A stretch of DNA of 64,000 nucleotides from Siniperca chuatsi (lineage: Eukaryota; Chordata; Actinopteri; Centrarchiformes; Sinipercidae). Below, piece after piece: positions 50,901 to 62,529 of the stretch. The stretch lies in assembly GCF_020085105.1 (NCBI RefSeq), contig NC_058055.1, positions 16,439,822-16,503,821 on the forward strand. Reading direction: 5' to 3'. The notes beneath the pieces were generated by a model that worked only from the letters and a program-made list of their open reading frames with translations, ran no database searches and was not told the DNA's origin. Each line of letters opens with the position of its first letter. Positions within the stretch are counted from its first letter, which is position 1. The position numbers and the translations under genes were made by a program.

Positions 50901-53900
50901 ATTTTGTTTTTGGGAAAATAAAAACACTTTCAGTTCTTCCTGTTCTCTGTCTCACTGTCCTTTCTTCCCTCAAGGTGAACGCGGTTGTGCTTAAAAATGG
51001 AAAAGTTATCCCAGCTGATGTTTTGATTGTTGGTATTGGTGAGTGCAATGCAGACATTTTTTTGTGATTTCACATTTATACACATCTAAGTAAAGATAAA
51101 AACAGTGAAATGTCATATAATGATAATGGAGAATGCTGGACAGCTTTTACAGTAAATTAAAGCTATTTGTTAATCCAGTAACTATATTTGATCATCACTG
51201 ATAATGGAGTAATATGAGAGTTTTCCTGAAAGCAACCAAAAATCTAGTCCTGTGTAAACAGCCAACATTATAACATCAGAATCTCTTTCTTACCATCATG
51301 GTGACAAAGAATAATGTGATTGGCATGTTGATTTTTGATTCTTTGGATTATTTTGCTGCAAAAGCTTGAGTGTCTTAAAGGAATAGTTCCACATTTTGGG
51401 AAATACACTTATTCACTTTCTGGAGAGTTGAGAAATAAGAAGATCCATATCGCTCTCATATGTCTGTCTAACTGTTAAATATGAAGCCACAGCCAGCAGC
51501 CGGTTAGCTTAGCAGAAAAACTGGAAACAGCTAGCCTGGCTCTGTCCAAAGGTAACAAAATCCGCCTACTAAGACTTCTAAAGCTCACTAACCAACACAG
51601 TATATCTCGGTTGTGTAATGTGTACAAAAACCTCAGTCTAAAACGTCAGTTCACTTTTTTATTCTATACTATTTCTTGGCTGTGAACAGTTACTTCATGC
51701 AGTCTCTGCTGGTTGCCTGGCAACTGCTTACAAGAAATAGTCTGGCACAAAATCCCCTGTAAAACAGCAAACTATTGTTTATGTACAGATTAAAATAATG
51801 GAATATAACATGTTAATTAGTGAGCTTTAGAGGTGCTGATGGGCAGATTTTGTTAGCTTTGGACAGAGCCATAGCTGTTTCTCCCTGTTTCCAGTCTTTG
51901 TGCTAAGCTAAGCTAACCGGCTGCTGGCTGTGGCGTCATGTTTACAGGACAGATATGAGAGCGGTATCGGCCTTCTTTTATAACTCTCTACCAGAAAGAG
52001 AATAAGTGTATTTCCTCAAAATGTCAAACTTTTACTTTAAAAGGTTTTTTATTGTAATTATATTAAATTTCTTAATGATACACAAACAGCCCTGATAGAT
52101 GTGATGTTTCAGAGCAATAACAGAGCTGAGACAAACAGTTCAACAACACCAGAAGTATTCCTGCAAAAACCTGCTCAACCACTTGTGTCCTCTTACTTTC
52201 TTCCATCAGGCATCAAACCTAACTCAGAGTTCCTGCGGGGCAGCAAAATACAGATGGACTCAAAAAACTTTGTAACAGTCGACAAGGTCAGCAAATAACC
52301 TGCTGTTCAACTGATTATCTAGATCTCATTCTGTGCCTTCATTCTCAACACATGTCTTCTTAAACCTTGTGTTTTGTTGAGATTTACATCCTCATTGTTT
52401 GGGGTCCCACAGACAGCGCTGCTTTATGTGTAATAATAATTGCATTGGTAACCCTTATATATATATATTTTATATCTGTTGTTTGCCAATAAGTCATTCA
52501 CTGACAAAAACATATACAGTATGTTATCCTACACTGTGACATTACTTATGTTTTGGGTCAGTTAGACCACAGAAAAGGAATGACCTTATGAACAAACAAG
52601 CAAATGTTATAATATTCTAATAACAGAAATCCAAATATACTTATTTGGGATTTGGGAGGGTTCAATCAACGATAAAGAGTATATTAAAATCCATTATTTA
52701 ATCATGTTTTACAGCTGAGGTCTCTGAAACAGAAGCAGTGCATTAGTTTCTATAACAGACTACTGAAACATGTCATCAGTTCAAAATCATGATTATAAGC
52801 AATTCCTGTCAAATTAGTCAAAAAGTCATGAGGTATCAGGCTGATAAAACAATGTTAGTTTTTTAAAAAAGGGCACAGGTTTTCCAGGAACCCAAATATA
52901 ACATTAGGGTTAATAAACATGTGTTAATCAGTATATTCTGCTGCATTAATCATCGCTTATCTGCATGTATCTCCCTGCTGCAGCACATGCACACCAATGT
53001 CCCCGGTGTGTTCTGTGGGGGCGACCTGGCCACCTTCCCCCTGGCGATGGCCAAAAACCAGCTGGTCAACATCGGACACTGGCAGATGGCACAAGCACAT
53101 GGTAATGTTGTGACAATGTAAATGTCGTCACAAAGTCTTGGGGTTGGTTTCATGAAGATAGACTCTGACTGTAGATCAAACCAACTGTCAGATAGACGTC
53201 TAAAATCACCCGTCACACAAAGCTGTCTAGTTCTTCACTATCTTAAGTAGGACTAATTTCCCATGAATTCTGGGTAAATTAAACCTTTCTTCAAACTAAA
53301 AAGCATGTCCAACTACTCAGCTCCGTTCACTCCAGCAGAAAATGTTTGTTAACAGTTTTAACAGGACATTTTACTGGGAAAAGCCAGTGAAGAGTGTAAT
53401 AGTACAGCATAAAATCATGCAGAAGTGTAGCAGAACTGAGATACTGTGGCTTCTTAATGTGGCAGGACTCAGTACTTCTGCTAACTCATCAGTCAGACTC
53501 AGGATAGTTTGCTTGAACAAATAAAAATGACTGACGATGTCCACACCGTTGAATATTTCCAAGAGGTTACTGCGCTCTCTAAAAACTTAGCAATTACCTC
53601 CTTATTACTTGACCCACAATCTAAGAGCAAAATAAAACAGGCCTAACGCTACAAACCAGGCTAAAATATCTTTGTGAAATCGGCCCCTGAACTCTACCTG
53701 AAAAAGCAATCTAATACGAAAGAATTCAGCTTTATTATAATATAATATAGTATATAGTAAACAGTAATTGTGTAGAAAGATGAGAAGTAAGATGATAGCT
53801 GGGCTATACCAGCCTCAGATATATGTACCATGTCAGATATCAGGGAAATATGGCACTGTGGTAGATAGTGGAGCAAGTAAAACACTAGGAAAAATAATCA

Positions 53901-55717
53901 CTTCCAATGTGATTATTCTCTGTAATAAAGCAACAGAGATAATTCAAGTAGCAGGAATTTTAACAACTGTAGATATTAAGAGATACAGGCTACTAGTAAA
54001 TCCTACTTAATGTTTTTTTATTGTTGTTTAGGGAGGATAGCAGCTCTGAACATGTTGGGTAAACCGACTGAACTCAGCTCAGTTCCTTTCTACTGGACCG
54101 TCCTACTGGGTACAACCATCCGATATGCAGGTGGCCACACACACACACATGCGCACGCACACACACATGCGCGCACACACACACACACACACACAACACA
54201 CACACACACACATTAGACACAAACCCACATGTGCAGGATGTAAGAATATTGTTTGGACCTCATTTTATTATTATCATGTAAAGTTATTTTATATGTTGTG
54301 TTTTAATTAAGTCAATAACTAACTCACTAACTGGACCCTTTAATCAAAGAGCAACAGTGACAAATTTAAAATGCTCTGCCATCCAAACTGTTTATCCTTC
54401 TGCTGTATGCGCAAACTACAGTATATACACTGAATCCCACCATGATAGATTTCTGATTTTCCCACCTATCACCATTAAATGTGGAACTCATGTTTTATTT
54501 TGGTTGTGTGCAGGCTATGGGGAGGGATACACTGACATTGTAATAAAAGGGAAGTTTGAGGACAGGAAGTTCCTGGCATTGTACATCAAGTAAGTTGAGA
54601 AAAACAGCTGCTATTGTTAACAAAAAAACATCTGTCATCGGAAAAATGTAACTCCTTTAATAAATATATGTCCAAATATGTATGTTTTATTTATTTTTTA
54701 ACCTGTAGGAATGATGAGGTCATAGCAGCAGCGAGCCTAAACTACGACCCAGCAGTGTCTGCAGTAGCTGAGCGGTTCGCAGCAGGAAAAGTCATCACGA
54801 AGAAAGAGGCTGAGTATGTAGTATGTTTTTATGCCACTTTATTTCTTTCTATCTTTGGATAATTTTGGTCGAACGTAATCTGAAGGACGGACTGGGTATG
54901 TTCACAGAGATGTACAGATTTTTATTTACAGTGAACAAACAAAGGGGAACAAAGTATCTCATAATGTTTATGGACCTCTAACAGTCATCGAGGGCATTTT
55001 TGCCTTGATTTGATAGGAGACAGTAGAGAGTTGACAGGAAATGAAGGGAGAGAGAACAGAGTCTTTGATGCAGACTCAAACCGGAACGTTGCACTCACAG
55101 CGTCTTTAACCCTCAGGCCACGTGCCTTTATAGCAAGTTTCAAGTTATTGTTTAGCTGTCCGGCCCACAACTTTTCTGTTTTGGTTCACTCTCACTGCTC
55201 TCATAGCGCCATTTTCAGACACAACAGGCAGTTGTTTTCAGTGAAAAAGCTCTAAAAACCCACTGTACACTACCTGCTCAGCACCAAACAGCAGACAGAG
55301 ACAGTTAGCGACTAGCTGGTGAACATAGAGGAGCATTTAGCAGCTAAAGAGCCAGGTATTTCCCTCACCAGTTGGTGGAGACCAAAAACAGAGCTGAAAG
55401 AGAGTTAATATTGGACTTACATACATCAGGTGGCCTCAAACACAACTCCAAATAAATGATAATGTTGCTCGGTGACTGCTGGATGTGGAAATAAGCAACT
55501 GTTTGCTAGCAAGATAAAAGGTGCTTGTTTCTGCTGCCACCAAGTGGCCAAAAAAAAAACAGTTATTGCAGGTTTCTGGGTTTTCTAACGTCGTCAGGTG
55601 ATTATATTATAATCGGATGCAATAAATGAGCTAACAAAGTGCATCAAATGATGTAAATCCTCTCTTTTTCCTCTTCCTGACAGATCAGATGACCTGAGCT
55701 GGCTGCAGTTGTCCTGA
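42955..55717 (+). CDS. aifm4: Apoptosis-inducing factor-like oxidoreductase (AIFM3/AIFM4 type, Rieske plus FAD/NAD domains)
   Basis: Nineteen exons: 42955-42973, 43133-43223, 44919-45028, 45383-45492, 45582-45626, 46900-46981, 47533-47645, 47769-47855, 48139-48230, 49689-49819, 50552-50667, 50752-50823, 50975-51038, 52210-52286, 52984-53101, 54032-54130, 54514-54589, 54709-54813, 55684-55717. Every phase agrees, giving 546 residues ending SDDLSWLQLS. An N-terminal Rieske 2Fe-2S domain has Cys64-x-His66 (CTHYGAPL) and Cys83-x2-His86 (CPWHGAC). An FAD/NAD oxidoreductase module follows: LLLGGGAAS, the second Rossmann VLVGTSFVGMEIASYL, and the FAD-closing GVFCGGDLATFPLA. Then comes the AIFM-type tail RYAGYGEGYTDIVIKG. 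The family is mitochondrion-associated and redox-active. The N-terminus (MSGTKPPRDEF) is acidic, not a classical presequence. Closest is AIFM3; zebrafish aifm4 is my preferred name. Confidence 0.92.
43502..44203 (-). mobile_element. Penelope-like retroelement remnant with inverted terminal arms
   Basis: Arms at about 43540-43780 and 43990-44203 are inverted copies ('cgtagaaaaggtttcagtc', 'gacgtttcggctcccatcc'). Between them, on the minus strand, is an open frame with SREKSWFERGVKEAIFVKKE and PSLNR, which resembles the C-terminal end of GIY-YIG endonuclease regions in Penelope-like elements. The 13-base direct repeat tctcagtgataat flanks it (43489-43501 and 44204-44216). It sits inside an older repeat, in intron 2 of the AIFM gene. 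Confidence 0.65.
44204..44712. repeat. Common fish dispersed repeat, split by the Penelope-like insertion
   Basis: The right part of the repeat seen intact at 7270-7775 ('atgaatgtctgtacc', 'gatgctagcatggc'). The left part is at 43435-43500. Confidence 0.75.
44882..44915. repeat. (TG)n microsatellite at an AIFM splice acceptor
   Basis: The TG run ends three bases before the acceptor of the exon at 44919 (gtgtgtcag/GATG), replacing the usual polypyrimidine tract. Confidence 0.95.
45357..45378. repeat. (GT)n microsatellite at an AIFM splice acceptor
   Basis: The GT run leads straight into ttcag/GGGTT, the acceptor of the exon at 45383. A (GACA)n run at 45510-45530 follows the same exon. Confidence 0.95.
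51377..52043. mobile_element. MITE with long inverted repeats
   Basis: Left arm about 51377-51560 ('aatagttccacattttggga', 'ccagcagccggttagctta', 'cctggctctgtccaaagg') and right arm about 51845-52043 are reverse complements over some 190 bases, so the transcript could fold into a long hairpin. No transposase is present. It lies in the AIFM intron 51039-52209. Confidence 0.85.
53768..54010 (+). other. Possible retroelement protease remnant
   Basis: An open frame in an AIFM intron includes VPCQISGKYGTVVDSGASKT. The DSGA context resembles an aspartic protease of an LTR retroelement. The frame is only about 80 residues, with no adjoining reverse transcriptase seen, so this may be chance. Confidence 0.25.
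54136..54212. repeat. (CA)n microsatellite after an AIFM donor
   Basis: An imperfect CA/CG-interrupted run starting five bases after the donor GCAG/GTGGCC at 54131. Confidence 0.95.
55130..55565 (-). repeat. Dispersed repeat R1, copy 4
   Basis: Minus-strand copy of the family at 22010, 30255 and 33425 ('gcgctatgagagcagtgaga', 'taagtccaatattaactctc'). It lies in the last AIFM intron. Confidence 0.8.
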
Positions 55718-55719
55718 TC

Positions 55720-58340
55720 TACACTTTCCTCCACTCATCCGCTCAACACTTCATCTGTACGATGTCAACATGCAGCCAGAATGTCATTCATCCGTCTCTC
55801 CGTCACCACTGCTCTCACCAAGGACGAAGAGTTTGGAGACCTGCATCAAAATGTTCGATTCAGAAGAGACAGACTTCACTGGTGGCGTGGTGTCAAAGCA
55901 GAATCCACCGTGAAATTTGTATTTACAGTGTTGAAGTATTCGATTTAAACTGTACGTCATACAGTCAGTGTTCGTGTGAGGGGGGACTCCACCATGCAAA
56001 CAACAGATACCTCAGAGGATGCAGCTTTTGAGACTTCTTTTGTAATCTTAATATTTTTTATTATTTCATTAGATTTGATTTTATTTTTATGGCTTTATGT
56101 TTCCAGTAACGGTCAAGAGACATCACATTTAAGATGCCTCAGTAAGTTCTCTGCTGTTAGTATTTAAAAGGCGGCCCACTGCCCACTGCAGCTGTGTACG
56201 TGGTCCAGTCAGTGAGTCAGAGGGGGGATTAGGAGAACAGAGGGGGGGTGTTCAGCTCTTTGAAGCAGAGATGCTGAAATAGGCAATGGTAACAAAACAC
56301 ACCAACAGGGAACAATCGGCCTTTCGACAAACAGCACACAAAGGCAGCATGACGAAACCTTCACAAAAGAAATGCTGTGTTTTCCTCTCGTTCTCCCCTC
56401 TGTCTCTCTGCTGGTTTATCACTGTCTTTACCTCACACCTCTCTTTCCACATTTAGCCCTCGCTTCACTCTCAGCGCCCTTCCTGTCAACAGCATGCCTC
56501 AGTTCACTGCATCCAGGGTTCAACTGGTGCAGACTTTTCAAGGCCAGTACTAGTTATGATATTTTAGGATTGAAGGTGCCAGTGGCTTATATTTTGTACT
56601 GATGTTGTATGTAAAAGATTTGAAACTTTTTTATTTTTTTTATTTTTTTTGCTTAGGGAAAGTTTAACAATATTTAGATCATGATCAACATTTAAATTCC
56701 AAATGTTTCACACGTATTTTAATAGGGAGGGGTGATGCAGATAAAATCTTCAATCACGGTATATATAGTTTAATATTTTCTGGATAATCAATTGAGAAAT
56801 CATTAATTGAAAAAATAACCAGACAGACTCATTTATTGACTAATAGAGCAAGTTAAATACCTGACAAATCAATCTTCAACAAAAAAATATATTAAAAAAT
56901 GATATTTATATAGATCCAGATAAATCCAATAATTTATATTGCCTACTGGTATATATCATCATACATGTTAATTGAATTGTTAAGGTCACAGATCATTAAG
57001 GATAGCCTTCCACTCTTGAAGCTAATTGTAACCTCACATCTCTGGGAGAATTGCATTTACAGCATTATACTGTCAAGTGACAGCTTCAAATTTAAATGTA
57101 TCTACCGGGAACAGCTTTGCACCCTAACACACTGTTACAGTAAGTAATTTAGCATATTATGAATTCTTGAGGTAAGAAAAATATCAGCTTTGTTCCCCTG
57201 AGAAATTTTTAAGTGGAAGATGTTCTTTGCCTCTTGTAAGATTAAAAAGAAAAGTTACAGTGCTGAATATCAGTTCTCTTGTTATTAACAGCTTTGTTAT
57301 CAATGCAAAGTGAACCCTGATCCCATAACAGGGATGTACTTGTCATTTAAACTTTTTGTCCTGTGTTTCACATTGTTCATGCATAAAAACAATCTCAGGC
57401 ACAACAGTACCGTATCTTTTGCATTCATTGACTCGTCAGTGTTGGAGCATCTGATTCACTCATGACTTTTCTGCCATCTATCGTCCAGCAGCGGTAGTGT
57501 TTCTAGGATTTACTTTCACATGGACAAACTGTCCGTCTTTGTAAATTCAGTTCTATAATTAAAAAAAGTCACATCATTTGTTTTCTCACTAACTTGCTTT
57601 TGAGTAACATCTTAGATTATCTACATTTGCACACTATACATCTCAGAATCAGCAGCATTGATTCAGTAGTTTTCCAGGATAAAACAAACCACAGTGATGA
57701 GTGAAGAGGTAAACTACATCAACATAATCATGGCAATTAAATTAAAACTGAACACTGAAAATATTATTAACACACCACTGCTACCTGCCAGTCAGGCAGG
57801 AGTTCAGACTGCATATAGGAATTTAGACTTTTTAAAGATTTACTTTTAATTGTCTTTTAATTTGCCTTTTATAGTTAACAGTATAGAGCGACAAAAATAA
57901 GTAAGAAAGAAGGGTATATCCCTGGCTGGATTCAGGACTTTGTACATTAGAACAGCCAATATGCTTAACAGTTTGAGCTTTTAAACACAGTTTATTAGAT
58001 AGTGTGACAGCATAGTAGCACATTGTTACAGTAATTTCAATTTGAATTAAACATCTTCACACACTCTGGTGGATGGCTTTCTGGGATAAGAAAAGAATCA
58101 AAAGAAAACAGCTAACCTATATTTGAAGTTCTTACATTGCAGTGGTGAAAAAAAGTGTCATGTCTCCCCCCAACCATTTAACCCTCCTCTACCTCACTGA
58201 CCTGTGGACACGCAGATGTGACGGGGGTTCAGTGGTATTATCCTGATTGGGTTTCAGTCCTGAAAGATCAACTTTAGGTCTTTTCTGGAAGTGTTACATA
58301 ATTTAGAAGCGCAAGATAAACTGTGCAAATCCTCTATTAC
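55720..58340. other. Downstream region of the AIFM gene
   Basis: AIFM 3'UTR followed by AT-rich DNA. I found no canonical AATAAA soon after the stop. A possible donor (GTTACA/GTAAGT) at about 57141 follows a short open frame, but no gene could be built. Confidence 0.4.
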
Positions 58341-58351
58341 GTTTTTAACAG

Positions 58352-58517
58352 GCCCATTCAGCAGGAGGACGTCCTGTTCTCGTCCTCTGACAGTCGCGGC
58401 ACTGTAGATGTGTATTTTGTACCTGACAGAGAATGCGTTTCTGTCGGGTGCTTTAAAGGGTATAGAACTGGCAACATGCTCAGTTTCTCTTCAGTTCAAC
58501 TTCTTAATGGCGCCTGA
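58352..58517 (+). CDS. Candidate 3' terminal exon of an unassigned plus-strand transcript
   Basis: Acceptor gtttttaacag/G at 58351, open frame PIQQEDVLFSSSDSRGTVDV to TGA at 58515-58517, then AATAAA at 58568-58573. I do not recognise the protein. Its phase (needs two bases from the previous exon) would fit the AIFM exon ending at 54813, making an alternative AIFM C-terminus possible. A separate gene with exons in 56-58 kb is also possible. It converges on liat1, whose stop is only 145 bases away. Confidence 0.35.
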
Positions 58518-58661
58518 GGATCTTCACTCTGTGCCACAGTGGCTAAATCTGTTTTAATCTGTGAACAAATAAAGCCTGAGATGATTAACAGCATAAGGCT
58601 CTCATTTTGCTTCTTTAATGTGCTCAAATGCAGTAATGACGCAGCCTCCTGTTGGTCAATA

Positions 58662-61511
58662 TCAGTCAAAGCCTTTTTCTCTTTGCTTCTCTTTAGGAAA
58701 AGTCTGTCTCAATGCATCACGGGTTTCTTTTACCAGAGCCTCTCTGTGTGCGATGTAACGGTGCCGCCTGTTGGCCCTGTACAGCTCCAGCCTCTTCTCC
58801 TCAGCCTGGGGGTCCTCTAGCACTCCCTCCCACCTCAGGCTCTCCCTAGCCTGGGCGCTGAGCTGTGCCAAGTACCCCTGTGCCGGAGCTCCACCACCAC
58901 TGGTTTTGTTTGTCGCTGTCAGCAGGGCCGGTGAATCCTTGGGGTGTTTTTTGCTCCTCCGGCTGCTGCCAGCGAGCTGTTCTCCGTCCTTCTTACTGGT
59001 AGCTCTAAGCTTGGGCAGTTGGCCTAAAGGCTGATCTGGACTCTGTGTGGGCAGCAGGGACACCGGCAAGGTCTCAGGAGGTAAAGATACAGCCTGAGTT
59101 TTCACTGTAGGGAGGCAACATAAACATGTAGGCGCACCAAACAAAGCTGAGGGTTTAGATTACTAATGACTCCCTCTGGAGTTGGAGGGCTAATGGCTTG
59201 GTTTACAGTAATGAACTGTAATAAGCCAGTGATGGGAAGTGACACTGAGGGCCTTTTCTCTAATGACCTATTCAACCCTGCAGGGAATCCTCTACCAGCA
59301 GCAGCACATGATCCTAATACTTGTGTTTACATTGTGTACATTTACACTGACCTTCGTTTGAACTGTCAAAGTGATGATACATTAGGATCAGTTCAAATGA
59401 TTTATTTTCTAATCTTAGTTCAGTCTCCTTATCTCTGTAGCATGACTAATTATAAACGCATGCTGTGAGCAAGATTTTAGGGCTTTCAGGCTTTTCATTA
59501 TGTGACAGTTTATATGAGAATACTTTCTGTGTTCGTTGGCAACGTTTACTCCATCAGGAATTCGAGAGGATCTGCTTTTAATAAAAAATGTGGCACAATA
59601 ATTTAATTTCCTTTACTGTAATAAAGCCTCGAGTCCCAAATCTATTTTTCAATCCTTCATTTTTGTGCGGGGAATGCATGAGGATTTCATTTTTCCAGAT
59701 TCCAATCTGGTTTGTCTAGTCGTGTTGCTGGCAGCGGACTCTTGTCATGTAATACATATTAATTCATTTTTTTAAACATAATTTAGAGCTTTTGAGGGAC
59801 TAGGTGTGCAACATACTTTCATGACAAAGTTTTGTTTGTATTGGAGACGGCATAAACCAATCGATGTGCTCTTCTATAGCTTAAAGCAAATGCATGGGCT
59901 CCTTATATGGTGGCCTAGGGGTTTAAGGCGCATGTCATTCCCCTTCTCTCTGTCAAATCTCAAATAAAGGCATAAAATGCCCCACAAAATACATTTAATA
60001 ATAATAAGTAATGTCTATAACGCATGGGTGATGCCCAATGACAGTGACCATGATGGAACAGTAAACAGGCCTGATATATGCATTTCCACTTCCTTTACTA
60101 TACTATAGTATAAAACCACAGAAAATTTAAGAAATAATCCTGCATTCAAATTTCTACTTTTGCAGACCATTAAAATGTCCTTTTGCAGGCTTTGAAAGGT
60201 TAAATCATTCATTTTGAAGAACTGTCCCTTTTTGCTACTTATTGTTGATAAATTTGTTGATGCTCCAGGTTCGTACTTGGCCATGCTGTTGGGTATCTTA
60301 AACTTCTTCAAGCATCATGTTATTTATGAGTTGTACAGTATGTTTTTGTGTATAATCTTAATCTGAACAGTAACTACTGTGCCAGGGATATAAATTACAG
60401 TATTTCCCTGAACGTATAAATTAAAATACTTAAAAGAAGTGCCATTTAGGACAGCAGTGATTATTTTCATTATTGATAAATCTATCGATTATTTCTTGAT
60501 CATTCAATGAGTCTTTCAGTTTTTAAAATGTCGGAAAATAATGGAAAATGTCCATCACAAGTTCAAATTTCTTGTTTTGTCTGACCAACAGTCCAAAACC
60601 CAAAATATTTCTTAAAAAAAATAAAAACAGAATCCTAATATTTGAGAAGCTAGAACCAGTTTGACATTTTTGCTTGATAAATTACTTCAGCAATCAATTG
60701 ATTATCAAATTGTTGTGGATTAGTTTTTGTCCATCGACTAATCAATTAATTACTAATCATTTCAGTTTCTCAAAATTGTACTTATGGTAGGTACTTGAGT
60801 GAAATATTCACCTCTGGGATAATTTCACCAGTGGAGAAATGTAACTAGTACTTTTACTCAAGCACTGTCCTTAACTACGGTTTTAAGGTACTTGTACTGT
60901 ACTTGAGTATTTCTATTTTATGCTGCTTTAGACTTCTGCTTCACTACGTGGCAGAGGCAATTGTTCAGATTTTTACTCCACTACATTTATTTGACAGCTA
61001 CAGTTTCTAGTTTTAGTGATTCATACACAACCTACCCCGAGTTTATAAAATAGGATGCATTGTTACAGATTAAACTACCCAACAGTGAATTAAGTAGTTC
61101 GAATTAGCTCCAACTCAACCAAATAAAACAGTAACATGCTGCTGCACATTAATGTATCAGCAATAATTAAAGCTATAGCCTAATATAATGTAACACTGAC
61201 TGTGGCCATGTTCCTAGATGAGTACATTTACTTTTGAAACTATAAGTACATTTTACTGATAATACTTTCAGACAGTTTTGAATGCTGGACTTTTACTTGT
61301 AGGCTAATGTGTTGTTTTTACATAGTGGTATTGCTACGTGTACTTGTAGGCTAAGTAATGGATCTGAGTGCTTCTTCCACCACTAAAATGTGTATTTACC
61401 TGTATTTTCTGGAGGAGTGGCTTTCTGTCTTTTCTTCTTCTTCTTCTTGTTCTTCCCGTCAGAGTTCCTGAATGGCTGGAGCAGCTTACAGTTTTTGTCC
61501 TCTGGCATCAT
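58662..61511 (-). CDS. liat1: LIAT1-like protein (ligand of ATE1)
   Basis: LIAT1 (human C17orf97) binds the arginyltransferase ATE1 and, through a Lys-rich region, JMJD6. Two coding exons: 61400-61511 and 58662-59104, joined in phase 1, 184 residues. The first holds the poly-basic run KNKKKKKKRQK. The second holds the conserved block SLRWEGVLEDPQAEEKRLEL followed by YRANRRHRY. The primate tandem repeats are absent, as expected for fish. The exon extends back to an acceptor at 61590, but the likely upstream exon (donor CTT/GTGAGT at 61750) has an in-frame stop, so the first ATG of the MMPEDKNC start is chosen. The intron holds common repeats, including a 'tacttaagtac' copy. Linkage to CLUH and CCDC92B as in human 17p13.3 supports the call. 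Confidence 0.75.
60455..60770. repeat. Fish dispersed repeat ('gaccaacagtcc' family) in liat1 intron
   Basis: Contains 'ttgttttgtctgaccaacag' and 'tccaaaacccaaaatat', as in the copies at 15075 and 19590. Confidence 0.75.
60835..61385. repeat. Fish dispersed repeat ('tacttaagtac' family) in liat1 intron
   Basis: Words such as 'gtacttgtactgtacttgag' and 'ttttactccactacatttat' match the copies at 38718 and 41895. It abuts the liat1 coding exon. Confidence 0.8.
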
Positions 61512-61961
61512 GTAGTCTTGGCACACACAGTGCGGATAAATGGGTCTGTGCAGGCTAAACAAGTTAACCGACTCTGAAGACGATTGTGCCTGAGGATAAA
61601 ATGCTTCTCAGAAGAATCCTCTCACTTGCTGCAACACCATTAAATTGGCACATTACAGTCTTTACAGTAAGACAACTGTAAAGTGAAAAAAAGAAAAGAA
61701 ATGTAAGCTATATCCTGAACACAGAGACCTGGAAATCTTCGTTTACTCACAAGAAGTTAGGCTGTACAGCGAGTATCGGCAGCTGCCCTTCAGTCCCGAG
61801 ACAGGCTACTTTATTTTTCGTGGTATAAAATATGCTCGTATATTCCACTAAAAGCTAGAAAATATCTTTGAAATGCTGGATGCTACATTGCTACCTTTGG
61901 TGTTTGTTCCGGCACAAGCGTTCCCACAATCAGGCTTCACCGCCGCGTTGCCAAGTGACGC

Positions 61962-61975
61962 GTCTCCATGGCAAC
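61962..61975. promoter_or_regulatory. RFX X-box candidate upstream of liat1
   Basis: GTCTCCATGGCAAC fits the X-box form GTNNCC-AT-GGNAAC bound by RFX factors. A second half-site, GTTGCCAAGTGACG, lies at 61947-61960. The site is about 210 bases upstream of the putative liat1 5' exon donor. Regulatory activity is inferred. Confidence 0.45.
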
Positions 61976-62455
61976 AGGACACACCTTTACGGCAGAGTAA
62001 CTCTCGCTCTTCTCTTTGGTGAGAAAATGTCTTGTTCGATCCCACCGGAAACATTTCGAAAAACTAAATCGTTTTCTTCAAATTCCTGAAGGTATATATA
62101 TATTAAATAAAACTGTTCAAGTAAATAAATCCCCGGAAGGCAACACAGTATGAAAACTCATCAGACAAGACTCTCTTTATTAGTTACTAAGTTACTAATT
62201 TCAGATTCATCGTCTAGACACGAATACAAGAAAACATACGATGACGTTAAATAACGGGAAACTAACCGGAAACATAATTTGTTACAAACTATAATAAGGT
62301 AGCCTTTATATGTTGGCACTTTATTAAAGAGGGTGATAGGCTACCTTTAGGTTGTGCCAACATAGGGTGGACACAATAACTGTAGCATCCGTGATGGTGT
62401 CCAATCCAAACATAAAGCCTGTTATCTACCCACTTTACTGGCTAAAGCAAATTTA

Positions 62456-62527
62456 TGACCCCGACGTGATTTGAACACGCAACCTTCTGATCTGGAGTCA
62501 GACGCGCTACCGTTGCGCCACGAGGTC
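62456..62527 (-). tRNA. tRNA-Trp (anticodon CCA)
   Basis: The 72-base minus-strand sequence folds into a full cloverleaf: acceptor GACCTCG/CGGGGTC, D-stem GCGC/GCGC, anticodon stem TCTGA/TCAGA around loop CTCCAGA (anticodon CCA), T-arm GCGTG-TTCAAAT-CACGT, discriminator A. It differs from the human tRNA-Trp gene as I recall it at one acceptor base. No TTTT pol III terminator appears in the following 50 bases; only T3 runs do. Confidence 0.95.
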
Positions 62528-62529
62528 TG

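Noticed and set aside
56965-57147. Plus-strand frame ending at a GTAAGT donor, considered as an exon preceding 58352
   Set aside because: Its open frame is out of phase with the 58352 exon, and the in-phase frame has a stop upstream.
62028-62090. Plus-strand short frame MSCSIPPETFRK upstream of the tRNA
   Set aside because: Only 20 codons, with a stop just before the possible donor; no partner exon.
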